From: Clostridia bacterium
GTDB taxonomy: Bacteria > Bacillota > Clostridia > Lutisporales > Lutisporaceae
Length of the DNA stretch: 49,320 nt
Assembly (NCBI GenBank): GCA_029239905.1
Contig: JARBUB010000001.1
Location: 1 to 49,320 of the forward strand
Direction of reading: 5' to 3'
Part shown: one piece after another, positions 33,452 through 41,923 of the stretch
How the letters are laid out: each line of letters begins with the position of its first letter
Numbering within the stretch: position 1 is the stretch's first letter
Program-made: the position numbers and the translations under genes
Notes under the pieces: generated by a model
What the model saw: only the letters and a program-made list of their open reading frames with translations
Told to the model about the DNA's origin: nothing
Databases searched by the model: none

Positions 33452-34332
33452 TATAACTGCCTTCCTTTAAAAAAGTCAGCAAAATTCACGGTATCGCACA
33501 ACCGAATTTTTTCTTTGACTACTTGTTTCACTGCCTCTCTTCCCGCACCCATATAATGTCTTGGGTCGTTTTCTTTCGGATGCGAAAGGGAGTGCCAAAT
33601 CGCTTTCGCCATGGGGTCTTTTAACTCGGTTGCAATGTTGATTTTAGCCATGCCTAGCTCTATGGCTTTTCTTACTTGTTCGTCCGGCACACCAGATGCT
33701 CCGTGAAGCACAAGAGGAATTTCCACTAAGGAATCAATTTTTGTAATCCTTGCAAAATCCAAATGAGGCTCTCCTTCATACATGCCATGGGCTGTTCCGA
33801 TGGCAACCGCAAGAGAATCAACCCCTGTTTCTTCGGCAAATTGTCTTGCTTCTTCTGGATCCGTTAGATGAGCTTCTAACTCATTGACAAACATATCGTC
33901 TTCTACACCTGCGATTTTCCCAATCTCACCTTCTACCTGTATGCCTACTGCATGGGCCATTTCAACTACTCGCTTTACCAGTGCAACGTTTTCTTCATAA
34001 GGCAGGTGGGCACCGTCAATCATCACCGATGTATACCCGTTCCGAATGCATTTTACAATGGTTTCATAAGACGGACAGTGATCCATATGCAAAGCGATAG
34101 GGATTCTCACATCTAATGCAGCTTGTTTGACAATAACACCTACATACTCAATTCCAGCATGGGTCAAGGTTCCCGGTGTGGTCTGTATAATCACCGGTGA
34201 GTTCATTTCCTCTGCTCCCTGTACGACTGCCTGAATCATCTCTAAGTTATGTATATTGAAGGCAGGAATTGCCTTTCCTTGTTTTCTTGCTTCTCGTATC
34301 AAATGGTATGAACTTACTAATGGCATATTCAT
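33451..34332 (-). CDS. class II tagatose/fructose-bisphosphate aldolase (GatY/KbaY-like)
   Basis: Zinc-dependent aldolase of 293 residues. ALHMDHCPSYE (catalytic Asp and first zinc His near 80-84), VEGEIGKIAG, GTAHGMYEG (zinc His near 180) and LHGASGVPDE (zinc His near 208) are all present. It would split tagatose 1,6-bisphosphate (or fructose 1,6-bisphosphate) into two trioses, the last step of the cassette. It lies 19 bp after the MalG-like permease gene. Confidence 0.92.
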   Translation of the reverse strand: MNMPLVSSYHLIREARKQGKAIPAFNIHNLEMIQAVVQGAEEMNSPVIIQTTPGTLTHAGIEYVGVIVKQAALDVRIPIALHMDHCPSYETIVKCIRNGYTSVMIDGAHLPYEENVALVKRVVEMAHAVGIQVEGEIGKIAGVEDDMFVNELEAHLTDPEEARQFAEETGVDSLAVAIGTAHGMYEGEPHLDFARITKIDSLVEIPLVLHGASGVPDEQVRKAIELGMAKINIATELKDPMAKAIWHSLSHPKENDPRHYMGAGREAVKQVVKEKIRLCDTVNFADFFKGRQL

Positions 34333-34351
34333 TTCTCCTTACTCTACTAAT

Positions 34352-35200
34352 TTATTTCATTCCTGTCATGGATATTCCCTTCACAAATTGCCTTTGGAAT
34401 AATAGGAAAACAATGGTCACAGGGATCATAATGAGTGCAGATACAGCCATGGTGGCCGATAAGTCTGTGGAATGCTGGGTGGAGAAAAAGGATATAGCTA
34501 GGGGCAATGTCATTTTCTCTGAAGAATTTAAATAGATCAAAGGACGCAAATAATCATTCCAGTGCTCTAAAAAAGTAAAGATTCCAAGTGCTCCAATTGC
34601 AGGTCTTATCTGAGGAAGCACTATTTTAAAAAATATCTGCCAATCCCCCGCACCATCAATGCCTGCACTCTCTAACAATTCTTTGGGGATTTCATCGATA
34701 AACTCTTTACATAGATAAATACCAAATACACTGAATACCGAAGGAATAATCAAAGCCCAAGGTGAGTTAAATAGTCCAACCGCATTAATTAAAATAAAGG
34801 TCGGAATGATTGTTGCCTGCGCCGGTACCATCATTGTAGAAAGCATCATGGTAAACAGCAGTTTTTTATTCCAGAATTCATACCGGGAAAAGACATACCC
34901 GATCAAGGAACTTGTAAACAAAATGGCAAGGGTATTTGTGATTGTAACCATCATTGAGTTACCAAGCCACATAAAAAAGGGTGATTCAAACAGCACTCGC
35001 TTATAGCCGTTCAGTGTCGGTGCCTTTGGAAAAATATGGGCTGCATCCATCAAAGTCTCTTTTGTACTTTTGAAAGAATTGGACAACATCCATATGTAGG
35101 GCAGAATGACGACTAGTGAAATAGCTATTAAAAACAGCAGAAAAAGGGCTCGGCATATAAAATCTGAATTTAGTTTTTTCATATCAATACTCCCAATCAA
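34352..35200 (-). CDS. CUT1 sugar ABC transporter permease (MalG-like)
   Basis: Integral membrane protein of 282 residues with six helices and the EAA-type loop ESAGIDGAGDWQIFFKIVLP near residue 190. It overlaps the MalF-like gene by 17 bp, implying coupled translation. It forms the importer of the galactosamine-like cassette with the proteins encoded at 35184 and 36122. Confidence 0.92.
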   Translation of the reverse strand: MIGSIDMKKLNSDFICRALFLLFLIAISLVVILPYIWMLSNSFKSTKETLMDAAHIFPKAPTLNGYKRVLFESPFFMWLGNSMMVTITNTLAILFTSSLIGYVFSRYEFWNKKLLFTMMLSTMMVPAQATIIPTFILINAVGLFNSPWALIIPSVFSVFGIYLCKEFIDEIPKELLESAGIDGAGDWQIFFKIVLPQIRPAIGALGIFTFLEHWNDYLRPLIYLNSSEKMTLPLAISFFSTQHSTDLSATMAVSALIMIPVTIVFLLFQRQFVKGISMTGMK

Positions 35201-36059
35201 TTTTGTTGATTTTTTGCTGTATCAGTGTAATAATCAGAATCAATACAAACAAAGACATGGCAATGGCAGATGAATAGCTAAGGTTCTTATTTTGAAAAGC
35301 TACTTTGTAAATATAGCTTGTGAGTACGATCCCAGAATTCTGAGGTCCACCCATATAGGCAATTACATTGAATTGAGCAAACATTTGAAAGTGGGATATC
35401 AGGGTCATTACGGAGACAAAGGAAAAGGTTCTTCCAAGAAGTGGAAGAGTGATGCTAACGAACTTTCTCCAACGTCCAGCTCCGTCAATCGATCCGGCAT
35501 GGTAAAGATCTTGAGGTATTCCGTCCATACCAGCAGTGAAAAGAATCGTATTGTACCCGATATCTGCCCACAAGGTAAACAGGATAACAGAAATCATCAA
35601 AAAGTTTGCATCTCCAATCCAATTGACAGCATCACCGCCGAAAAATTGTATAATCATGTTTAACAAACCACTTTTCGTTGGGAAGATACTGCGTCTAAAC
35701 ACCACACTGGATGCAACTAAAGGTGCTACGCAAGGCAAAAAGATGATTGCACGAAAAAAGCTCCTTGTCTTGTTAGACTGCAACTGACTAATCAAAGTTG
35801 CGATGATCAAAGATAAGACTATATTTAGCACAACCGTAACACTTACAAATACAAGGGTATTGGCAAAGGCCTTGAGGTAAACTTTGTCTCCTAGCATAGC
35901 GGTGTAATGCTCCAGACCTACAAATCCATTTTCTTCTCTCAGAGGATTATAATCCATAAAAGAAATAAGTCCTCCGCTAAAGATCGGAATAATCATGAAA
36001 ATGAGCATATGTACAATCATCGGAATCAGTATGAGCATGGTAAACTTCTTACTTTTCAT
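35184..36059 (-). CDS. CUT1 sugar ABC transporter permease (MalF-like)
   Basis: Integral membrane protein of 291 residues with six helices. The EAA loop reads HAGSIDGAGRWRKFVSITLP, with His in place of the usual Glu. The ATG at 36059 starts a short basic stretch before the first helix and has AAGGGGA ahead; the frame is open for 14 more codons that run through the intercistronic stem-loop and were not included. Confidence 0.92.
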   Translation of the reverse strand: MKSKKFTMLILIPMIVHMLIFMIIPIFSGGLISFMDYNPLREENGFVGLEHYTAMLGDKVYLKAFANTLVFVSVTVVLNIVLSLIIATLISQLQSNKTRSFFRAIIFLPCVAPLVASSVVFRRSIFPTKSGLLNMIIQFFGGDAVNWIGDANFLMISVILFTLWADIGYNTILFTAGMDGIPQDLYHAGSIDGAGRWRKFVSITLPLLGRTFSFVSVMTLISHFQMFAQFNVIAYMGGPQNSGIVLTSYIYKVAFQNKNLSYSSAIAMSLFVLILIITLIQQKINKIDWEY

Positions 36060-36077
36060 TTTGGTTCCCCTTTTTTT

Positions 36078-36102
36078 GGTATGCAGGAATATCCTGCACA
36101 CC
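36078..36102 (-). other. intercistronic stem-loop after the binding-protein gene
   Basis: An 11-bp stem with a 3-base loop (GGTATGCAGGA at 36078-36088 against 36092-36102, one wobble) between binding-protein and permease genes. An A-tract and the permease ribosome-binding site follow on the minus strand, so it is not a terminator; mRNA stabilisation is likely. Confidence 0.65.
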
Positions 36103-36121
36103 GTAAGAATTTATGTTAAAA

Positions 36122-37411
36122 CTAGTTACTAATCGCTGCATTCAATGTTTGGTTCAATGATAACAATGCATCATCCACACTTGAATAGACACCTGAACAA
36201 TAATCAACAAAGACATCGTTTACTGTTTCTTTCACTAAGTCTGTGTTTACATGCCCTATATATTGAGCGTTATCCAAGATGTCAATCAAAACACCTACGT
36301 GAGGCATACCTTCTTTATAAGCATCACTGGTAGCTACAGATTTTTTGGGCGGAATCATACCGCAATTGATGTCATGTTGAAGCAGAACTTCATCGCTGTA
36401 GAAATAGCTTAAAAAGTCAAAGGCTTCTTGTTGATGCTTACTGTTGTTGTTAATAGCGAGCGACCATCCGGTTTCCGCTGCAAATTTCATTTCAGATCCT
36501 GTCCATGGCATGGCGACATAGGAAAAGTCTTTGCCAAAAGTGAGTTCAAACGTCTGCTCACCTTCTGGAATACACCATGGTCCTCTAGGCACAAATAGGG
36601 CTTCACCTGTATACAATTGTTGATAACCCTCCACTTCTCCTCCACCTGTCAGCCCATATAAATCTGTTACTTGCTCATCAAGAACCAAGGAAGTCAGCTC
36701 TTCAAATGCCGCCTTTCCCTCCGGCGTTGCAAAGTCAAAGGTTCCATCTTCATTCATATAATTCCCGCCATTTGATAAAATCATGGAAAGCCAAAGATAG
36801 GTCACTGAATCCCAGTTGACGAAGTCAAAACCTCTGACAGCATATGTCTCACCATCTTTCACAGTTGCAGCCTTCGCAGTCTTGATCAAATCTTCCCATG
36901 TAGTAGGAATAGTTAATCCCTTTTCATTTAGTACATTTAAGTTAACAAGCATCCCTCCATTTTCAATATTGAATTCCATAGGCAGTCCATATAACTTCCC
37001 GTCATATACTAAGGAACCATAAGCAGATGGATAGGATTCTTCCATGATCTTAGAAGCCATTCCATCAGGTAGTGCTGCCAAAGATCCTAAAGGAGCAAAG
37101 TCAACACCCCATCCACCCCAGATTTCATAAATATCCGTATCACCACTTTTTGAGATTAAAGATGTTTGAATTTTGGATTCAAATTCATCATAAGGGTAGA
37201 ACTCAAACTTAACAGTCACATTGGGATGTTTCTCGTGATAGGATTTGGCGATAGCTTCATAAGAATCGTTCCATGGTCCTTCTTGATGAGCCCAAAAAAC
37301 AAGTTCCACATTCTCCCCATCCCCCTTTGTTTGATCCCCATTGCCCTTTTTACATCCTACCATGGTGACTAACAACACCATAATCAGCAGCAGTAGACTT
37401 ACTTTTTTCAT
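36122..37411 (-). CDS. CUT1 sugar-binding lipoprotein of the galactosamine-like cassette
   Basis: Extracellular lipid-anchored binding protein of 429 residues. Short signal LLLIMVLLVTMVGCKK with lipid Cys near residue 20, then an SBP_bac_1 domain starting VELVFWAHQEGPW. It is the only extracellular protein of the cassette and so captures the substrate before import; the glycosidase encoded at 37431 lacks a signal and acts inside. Confidence 0.93.
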   Translation of the reverse strand: MKKVSLLLLIMVLLVTMVGCKKGNGDQTKGDGENVELVFWAHQEGPWNDSYEAIAKSYHEKHPNVTVKFEFYPYDEFESKIQTSLISKSGDTDIYEIWGGWGVDFAPLGSLAALPDGMASKIMEESYPSAYGSLVYDGKLYGLPMEFNIENGGMLVNLNVLNEKGLTIPTTWEDLIKTAKAATVKDGETYAVRGFDFVNWDSVTYLWLSMILSNGGNYMNEDGTFDFATPEGKAAFEELTSLVLDEQVTDLYGLTGGGEVEGYQQLYTGEALFVPRGPWCIPEGEQTFELTFGKDFSYVAMPWTGSEMKFAAETGWSLAINNNSKHQQEAFDFLSYFYSDEVLLQHDINCGMIPPKKSVATSDAYKEGMPHVGVLIDILDNAQYIGHVNTDLVKETVNDVFVDYCSGVYSSVDDALLSLNQTLNAAISN

Positions 37412-37430
37412 CGCTTATCCCCCTCTATTT

Positions 37431-38756
37431 TTATTTTGATGTATTAAAGTAGGTTAGGTAAGGTGCATTTTGTTCGAACATTTCATCAACCATATTCCGG
37501 ATTTCCTGCATGCTGCATACGCTTGATGTTAATGGATCAAACAAAATAGCCCAAAATACCTTTTCCTTATCTTTTTCGATTGCTCCCTGGACAGCCAACT
37601 CTTCAATTCTCGCAGAATTCCCCACTAATACTGCTAGTTGTTGTGGCAAGGCCACTGTTCCTTTAGGCTCTATTCCCTCTTTAGTTGCCGTCACAGGCAC
37701 TTCCACACATGCCCCATCATCAATGTTGGTGATGTATCCTTGATTTCGAAGATTGGCGTTAAACTCATAAGGTGTTCCATCTCCTAGCATGGCATTAAAT
37801 ATGTGGGATGCGTATTCTTCGCCTCGTTGCACTTCCACTTCTCCGTTTTCCAGCCAGTCTTTGAATTCAGTTTCCCACGTATCTTCTCTCGCTAAGTACT
37901 CTTTTAGAATGTAAGCATGTTCACCCGGATTCCAACCAGTGGCACCTTGGGTAAATGCGTCAAGGAGGTCCTGGCGTTTTCGAAACCAAGGATTGTACTC
38001 TGAGTTGTGTCCGGATGATTCGGTAGGAAAATAACCTAGATGCTTGAACATTTCAATTCGTATCGGTTCTTCCTTAGCGATTTCATCCTTCATAATGGCT
38101 TCTCTTATATCAGGATAAATATCTTTGCCGTCTGACTCAAAGTTTAAGAAGAAAGCTTGATGATTAATGCCGGCACACAAGTAAGACACTTCTTCTGGTG
38201 TTTTATTAGTCCACTCAGCGAGCATTTCCGCTGTTCCTTGGACACTGTGGCAAAGACCTGTAATATTTACCGCCGTTTGTGCCTGCAGGTAGCTAACCAG
38301 CATCGCCATTGGGTTGGTATAGTTTAATACGATGGCCTGTGGGCAAACCTTCTCCACATCTCGAATAATATCTAGGAGCACCGGTGCTGTTCTTAGGAAA
38401 CGAAAGATTCCAGCTGGCCCCCTAGTGTCCCCCACACAGATGTCTACTCCATATTTCATAGGAATTTCGATATCATGACGCCAGACATCGACGCCTCCTT
38501 GCAAGATAGTAATCAGAACACCGTCTGCCCCGCGCAGTGCCTCTAACCGATCCGTGGTTGCGCTGACTGTGGCTTTGGTATTTGTCGCCTTAACCACTTT
38601 CTTAACCCCTTCTTTTGCATAATGCAGCCTTGTGGGGTCAATATCCATCAGCATAATCTCACAATCACAGAATGCTTCAAAAGTCAAAATATCTCGAACC
38701 AAATCTCTTGTAAAATCTAAAGATCCAGCACCGATAAAGGTAAATTTTCTTCTCAT
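37431..38756 (-). CDS. GH4 alpha-galactosidase-type glycosidase (MelA-like, NAD/Mn-dependent)
   Basis: Intracellular glycosidase of 441 residues using the family 4 redox mechanism. N-terminal Rossmann motif KFTFIGAGSLDFTRDLVRD, LMDIDPTRL, the metal-binding Cys in GLCHSVQGTAEMLAEW (near 172) and the metal-binding His in CAGINHQAFFL (near 201). These closely parallel E. coli MelA, which favours an unphosphorylated alpha-galactoside or an N-substituted analogue over a 6-phospho-glycoside. It sits between the binding-protein and AgaS-like genes. It probably hydrolyses the imported oligosaccharide. Confidence 0.9.
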   Translation of the reverse strand: MRRKFTFIGAGSLDFTRDLVRDILTFEAFCDCEIMLMDIDPTRLHYAKEGVKKVVKATNTKATVSATTDRLEALRGADGVLITILQGGVDVWRHDIEIPMKYGVDICVGDTRGPAGIFRFLRTAPVLLDIIRDVEKVCPQAIVLNYTNPMAMLVSYLQAQTAVNITGLCHSVQGTAEMLAEWTNKTPEEVSYLCAGINHQAFFLNFESDGKDIYPDIREAIMKDEIAKEEPIRIEMFKHLGYFPTESSGHNSEYNPWFRKRQDLLDAFTQGATGWNPGEHAYILKEYLAREDTWETEFKDWLENGEVEVQRGEEYASHIFNAMLGDGTPYEFNANLRNQGYITNIDDGACVEVPVTATKEGIEPKGTVALPQQLAVLVGNSARIEELAVQGAIEKDKEKVFWAILFDPLTSSVCSMQEIRNMVDEMFEQNAPYLTYFNTSK

Positions 38757-38766
38757 GTTTCCCCTC

Positions 38767-39804
38767 CTATTTTTCTAGGTTAATCCAAGCATCCAAGCCT
38801 GTAGGTTCATCTGGGTTTACTTTAAGAACCATTGCTTTATAGTAGGTTATCATTTGAGCTGCATTAAGCAGCAACATGCCAAGCACGCAGTAGTGAGTCG
38901 GTTTTCCAAGGTGAAAATTCCATGTTCCCTCAATAGGAAGGGGGACATCGCTAATGGTAATGACTTTAGCATTTTTTTTCATCAAATCAAGGATTAAGTT
39001 CCTTTCTAACGGCGAATCGACGTTGCTGACTGCCACAAGAATCAAAGTTTTTTCATTGAATACTACGATAGGGCCATGACGAACGTCTAAGACAGGATAG
39101 TGATTGGACGGAAGCTGACATATTTCCTTAAACGTAAGTGAACCCTCTTCACAAACGCCGCTGATATCACTATCTGCTAGGGTAACACCAAAATCCCAGG
39201 GTAAATCGGCAATTTCTTTGCATTTATTCTCATATCTTTCCAGAAATGCGTCTCCATCAGAGAGCATATTTCTTAGTGCGCTAATCATTTTTTCATTCTT
39301 GGCACAATGAGCAAGGATATATTGTCCTGTATAATACATATTGGTAATAGCGCTGGTCTGGCAAACACTTTCATCAAAAGTCCATGGCAATTCCAAAGCT
39401 AAATGGCTCATTTCGCTTAAAGGACTTTGGGTAGTACAAGAAATGCTGATTAAATCAAACTGAACTTGTTCCTTTTTCAGTTCTTTGAGTGCCATTAAGA
39501 TCTCACTTGTGGCACCTGATCTGGAGATAGCAACAATTAGACTATTTTCAAACAGTATTTTGTAGGCAGCCGGCCTTAACAACACATCTCCAGCTGGGAT
39601 TGCCATGCTTTTTTTATTTATTTGAGTCATAGTTGTGGCTGCATAGGATTTTGCCAAACTATAGCTGGACCCGCATCCCATGTAAATAACACAATCATGG
39701 GCATCGATTGCAGTAACAATTTCATTCATCCGCTCATCCAAGTACTGATTCGTCTTAGATAACCGTTGATATTGATCTTTAATTTCCTTATAGGTTAAAC
39801 TCAT
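38767..39804 (-). CDS. AgaS-like SIS-domain protein (galactosamine-6-phosphate deaminase/isomerase type)
   Basis: Cytoplasmic protein of 345 residues with two SIS domains: IYMGCGSSYSLAKSYAA (about 42-58), LIVAISRSGATSEILMAL (about 92-109), and a second half with VLDVRHGPIVVFNEKTLI, the RHGP element common in AgaS/AgaI. It would convert galactosamine 6-phosphate to tagatose 6-phosphate with loss of ammonia. The ATG at 39804 follows AGGAGG. An open frame 41 codons longer runs through a structured spacer and was rejected. The glutamine-amidotransferase half of GlmS is absent. Confidence 0.83.
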   Translation of the reverse strand: MSLTYKEIKDQYQRLSKTNQYLDERMNEIVTAIDAHDCVIYMGCGSSYSLAKSYAATTMTQINKKSMAIPAGDVLLRPAAYKILFENSLIVAISRSGATSEILMALKELKKEQVQFDLISISCTTQSPLSEMSHLALELPWTFDESVCQTSAITNMYYTGQYILAHCAKNEKMISALRNMLSDGDAFLERYENKCKEIADLPWDFGVTLADSDISGVCEEGSLTFKEICQLPSNHYPVLDVRHGPIVVFNEKTLILVAVSNVDSPLERNLILDLMKKNAKVITISDVPLPIEGTWNFHLGKPTHYCVLGMLLLNAAQMITYYKAMVLKVNPDEPTGLDAWINLEK

Positions 39805-39870
39805 GTTCTTTTTTCCTCCTAATATATTGTAGTCAGGGCATAACAACCCAGTTAAATCTATTACTTCCTT

Positions 39871-39929
39871 AAATGATAGGCATCGAAAAGGAATGATGCC
39901 CTTATGTCTTATCTCCATGTCTATCATTT
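39871..39929 (-). other. structured intercistronic spacer ahead of the AgaS-like gene
   Basis: Outer arms AAATGATAG (39871-39879) and CTATCATTT (39921-39929) enclose a hairpin GGCATC/GATGCC (39879-39884 with 39895-39900). The 151-bp gap is the longest inside this cassette. The structure has no T-tract and matches no riboswitch class I can name. Confidence 0.4.
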
Positions 39930-39955
39930 GAATAAGTTACATGTTTACTACGTTT

Positions 39956-40906
39956 TTATCCATATTTCAAACTGGTAAGCAGAATATCATGTTGATTTAC
40001 TTTTTGGGCAGCCATTAAAACTGCTCCTAACAAAGGCTCACCCAATTTTGATTCTGGCTTGAATCCTCTGCTAATCAAACCATTCCTAAAGGGTGCGACA
40101 AAAAAGTCACCTGCCTTAAACACACTACCTGAATATGTAACTGGTATATCCCCTGAAAAAGTTAATTGATGCCGTAGCCCTTCCACCAATTCAATCAATT
40201 CCTCGGCGGCTTTTTCATACACCTTTTGCGCTTCTACATCCCCACCATGGGCTGCTTCTTTTAAAAGCATCTGCAAAGAAGCAATCTTACTTCTTTGCCC
40301 ATAATATTCGTCTTGGATTCGTGTCATAATTTGATAATCATATTCCAATTGAAAATAGTCTTTCACAAGCGAATACAACAAGGTTTTTTCTCTTCTTCCA
40401 TCTGCCTGCTTAGTAAATAACTCCAATACGCGGCATCCGAGCCAATAGGCTGAACCTTCGTCTCCGATTTCATGACCCCATCCGCCACATCGACCAACGG
40501 CTCCGTCTTTTCCTCGACCAAATGCAATTGAACCTGTCCCAGCTACTACATTGATTCCTGGACGAAACTGCAGCGTCGCAACCAAACTGATTTCACCATC
40601 GTTGGCAATTTCTATAGGAATGTCTGAAAAAATTTGGTGACAAAGGTCAATACTTCTTCGGTCCTTTTCTTTGTCTTCCCCTAGTCCGGACATGCCATAT
40701 CCTACAGCCGTCAAGTCTCGCCATGTTTTTCCAGCTTGCCTAAGTACGTCTTCGGTTCCATCAATGAGCACCTTTTTCGCAGTTGATAAATCAACTTGCC
40801 AGTGACTGGCACTTCCTTTTGTTTCCTGTCCCAAGGTCTCCCCGTATTCATTCATCAAGATAAAATTAGTTTTGGTTCCGCCACCATCAATGCCTAAAAA
40901 TAACAT
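39956..40906 (-). CDS. BadF/BadG-family (N-acetylglucosamine-kinase-like) sugar kinase
   Basis: Cytoplasmic ASKHA-fold kinase of 316 residues. Phosphate-1 motif FLGIDGGGTKTNF (3-15), VVAGTGSIAFGR (about 114-125) and GGWGHEIGDEGSAYWLG (about 133-149) are the NAGK/BadF hallmarks. It would phosphorylate an amino sugar such as galactosamine or an N-acetylated form. The ATG at 40906 follows AAGGAG. The in-frame extension upstream crosses the promoter and operators, so it is not coding. First gene of the cassette. Confidence 0.88.
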   Translation of the reverse strand: MLFLGIDGGGTKTNFILMNEYGETLGQETKGSASHWQVDLSTAKKVLIDGTEDVLRQAGKTWRDLTAVGYGMSGLGEDKEKDRRSIDLCHQIFSDIPIEIANDGEISLVATLQFRPGINVVAGTGSIAFGRGKDGAVGRCGGWGHEIGDEGSAYWLGCRVLELFTKQADGRREKTLLYSLVKDYFQLEYDYQIMTRIQDEYYGQRSKIASLQMLLKEAAHGGDVEAQKVYEKAAEELIELVEGLRHQLTFSGDIPVTYSGSVFKAGDFFVAPFRNGLISRGFKPESKLGEPLLGAVLMAAQKVNQHDILLTSLKYG

Positions 40907-40935
40907 AGAATCTCCTTTATTCGTTTGACGTTTAG

Positions 40936-40977
40936 TGGTAGTTACCGCAATGGTAATTACCACATTGGCAATTACCA
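40936..40977. promoter_or_regulatory. triple GntR operator array
   Basis: Three 12-bp palindromes in a row: TGGTAGTTACCG (40936), TGGTAATTACCA (40951, perfect) and TGGCAATTACCA (40966), each starting exactly 15 bp after the last. The array runs from the -10 box into the leader of the kinase gene. The matching site at 32440 identifies the GntR/UTRA protein as the likely binder. Confidence 0.85.
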
Positions 40978-41005
40978 TTGTAGCATTCCCTTGATTTACT
41001 GTCAA
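40977..41005 (-). promoter_or_regulatory. sigma-A promoter of the galactosamine-like cassette
   Basis: On the minus strand, -35 TTGACA (41005-41000), 17-base spacer, -10 TACAAT (40982-40977). The operator array begins at the last base of the -10 box, a classic arrangement for steric repression. Confidence 0.88.
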
Positions 41006-41023
41006 GAATATTCTCATGATTTT

Positions 41024-41079
41024 CTCATGCGCAAAAATTCCCCTTATCTCATAAGAAAAGGGGAATTTTTGCGCATGAG
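41024..41079. terminator. 22-bp perfect hairpin
   Basis: Arms 41024-41045 and 41058-41079 are exactly complementary (outer CTCATGCGCAAAAATTCCCC). It stands between the terminator-like hairpin at 41090 and the cassette promoter and probably blocks read-through from the operon on its right. Its T-rich stretch lies inside the stem, so activity as a terminator is not certain. Confidence 0.65.
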
Positions 41080-41089
41080 CTCATGTTAG

Positions 41090-41153
41090 GCCACACACAA
41101 AAAACAGCTGCTGATAAGTCAATACTTACCTGCAGCTGTTTTTTGTGTGTGGC
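41090..41153. terminator. 22-bp perfect hairpin after the GntR gene
   Basis: Arms 41090-41111 and 41132-41153 are exactly complementary (GCCACACACAAAAAACAGCTGC) with a 20-base loop. On the minus strand it lies 25 bases past the GntR stop, with its T6 run inside the second arm. Tandem with the hairpin at 41024. Confidence 0.72.
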
Positions 41154-41177
41154 TTTATAGCCTCACTTATTAAAAAT

Positions 41178-41888
41178 CTATAGTTCCTTTCGAATAAAAT
41201 CTATCATACGTAACGCACGTTGATCTATTTCATAAATTTGCTTACACGCATCTTCTGCTTCCATATAATTACAGTGTTTAATGGCATTGAACATCTGACG
41301 ATGATATGGAATAGTTGTAAGCCAAATACTTTCTGCTCCTTGCAGAACCTCTCCATAATTGTCTAACGCAAGAATGAGATTATCTATCATCTGCTCCAGT
41401 GCAGAATTTTTCATTAAATGCCTTAAGTGGCTATGAAAAACAAAGTCTGCTTTTTTTAGGAATATACCCATACGTGCTGATGTCTCTAATTGAATGAGCG
41501 GCTCTTCTAAATAACTAAGTTCATCTGCCGTAAGTTTTCCACATAACTTTTCAACTACGCACCTTTCTAACAAGTATTTAGTCTCTAACAGCTCTTCATA
41601 ATTAACTTTCCATAACTTTAAATAAATAGAATCTGAAGATGTCGTTGATGTAACATAGGCACCTTTTCCTGTTTTCACTTCGATAATCTTTTCATTTTCC
41701 AAAACTCTTAAGGCTTCACGTACTGAATTTCTGCTAGTAGAAAATTGTTCAGCAAGTACACGCTCAGAAGGAATCTTATCGCCATTTTTCAGCTTATTTC
41801 TTTTAATATATTCCAAAATTGCATCTGCTATTTTAGTATACAACATATCTCTTGAAACTGGTTTCACTGCAATAAAATCCCGTTTCAT
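41178..41888 (-). CDS. FadR-subfamily GntR regulator
   Basis: Regulator of 236 residues: winged HTH (IPSERVLAEQFSTSRNSVRE, about 41-60) and FCD domain (about 90-225) with the metal-type DFVFHSHLRHLMKN. It is the last gene of the PLP-enzyme/CUT1 operon, 35 bp after the MalG-like permease gene. Because no matching operator could be picked out, its control of this operon is inferred only from position. Confidence 0.9.
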   Translation of the reverse strand: MKRDFIAVKPVSRDMLYTKIADAILEYIKRNKLKNGDKIPSERVLAEQFSTSRNSVREALRVLENEKIIEVKTGKGAYVTSTTSSDSIYLKLWKVNYEELLETKYLLERCVVEKLCGKLTADELSYLEEPLIQLETSARMGIFLKKADFVFHSHLRHLMKNSALEQMIDNLILALDNYGEVLQGAESIWLTTIPYHRQMFNAIKHCNYMEAEDACKQIYEIDQRALRMIDFIRKEL

Positions 41889-41923
41889 TTTATACCTCCA
41901 CTAAAAATACTATATTGTCCATA

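Noticed and set aside
39805-39927. 41-codon N-terminal extension of the AgaS-like protein
   Set aside because: It lies in a structured spacer; the ATG at 39804 follows AGGAGG and matches the family start.
40907-41017. 37-codon N-terminal extension of the sugar kinase
   Set aside because: It crosses the consensus promoter and all three operators, and the ATG at 40906 has its own ribosome-binding site.
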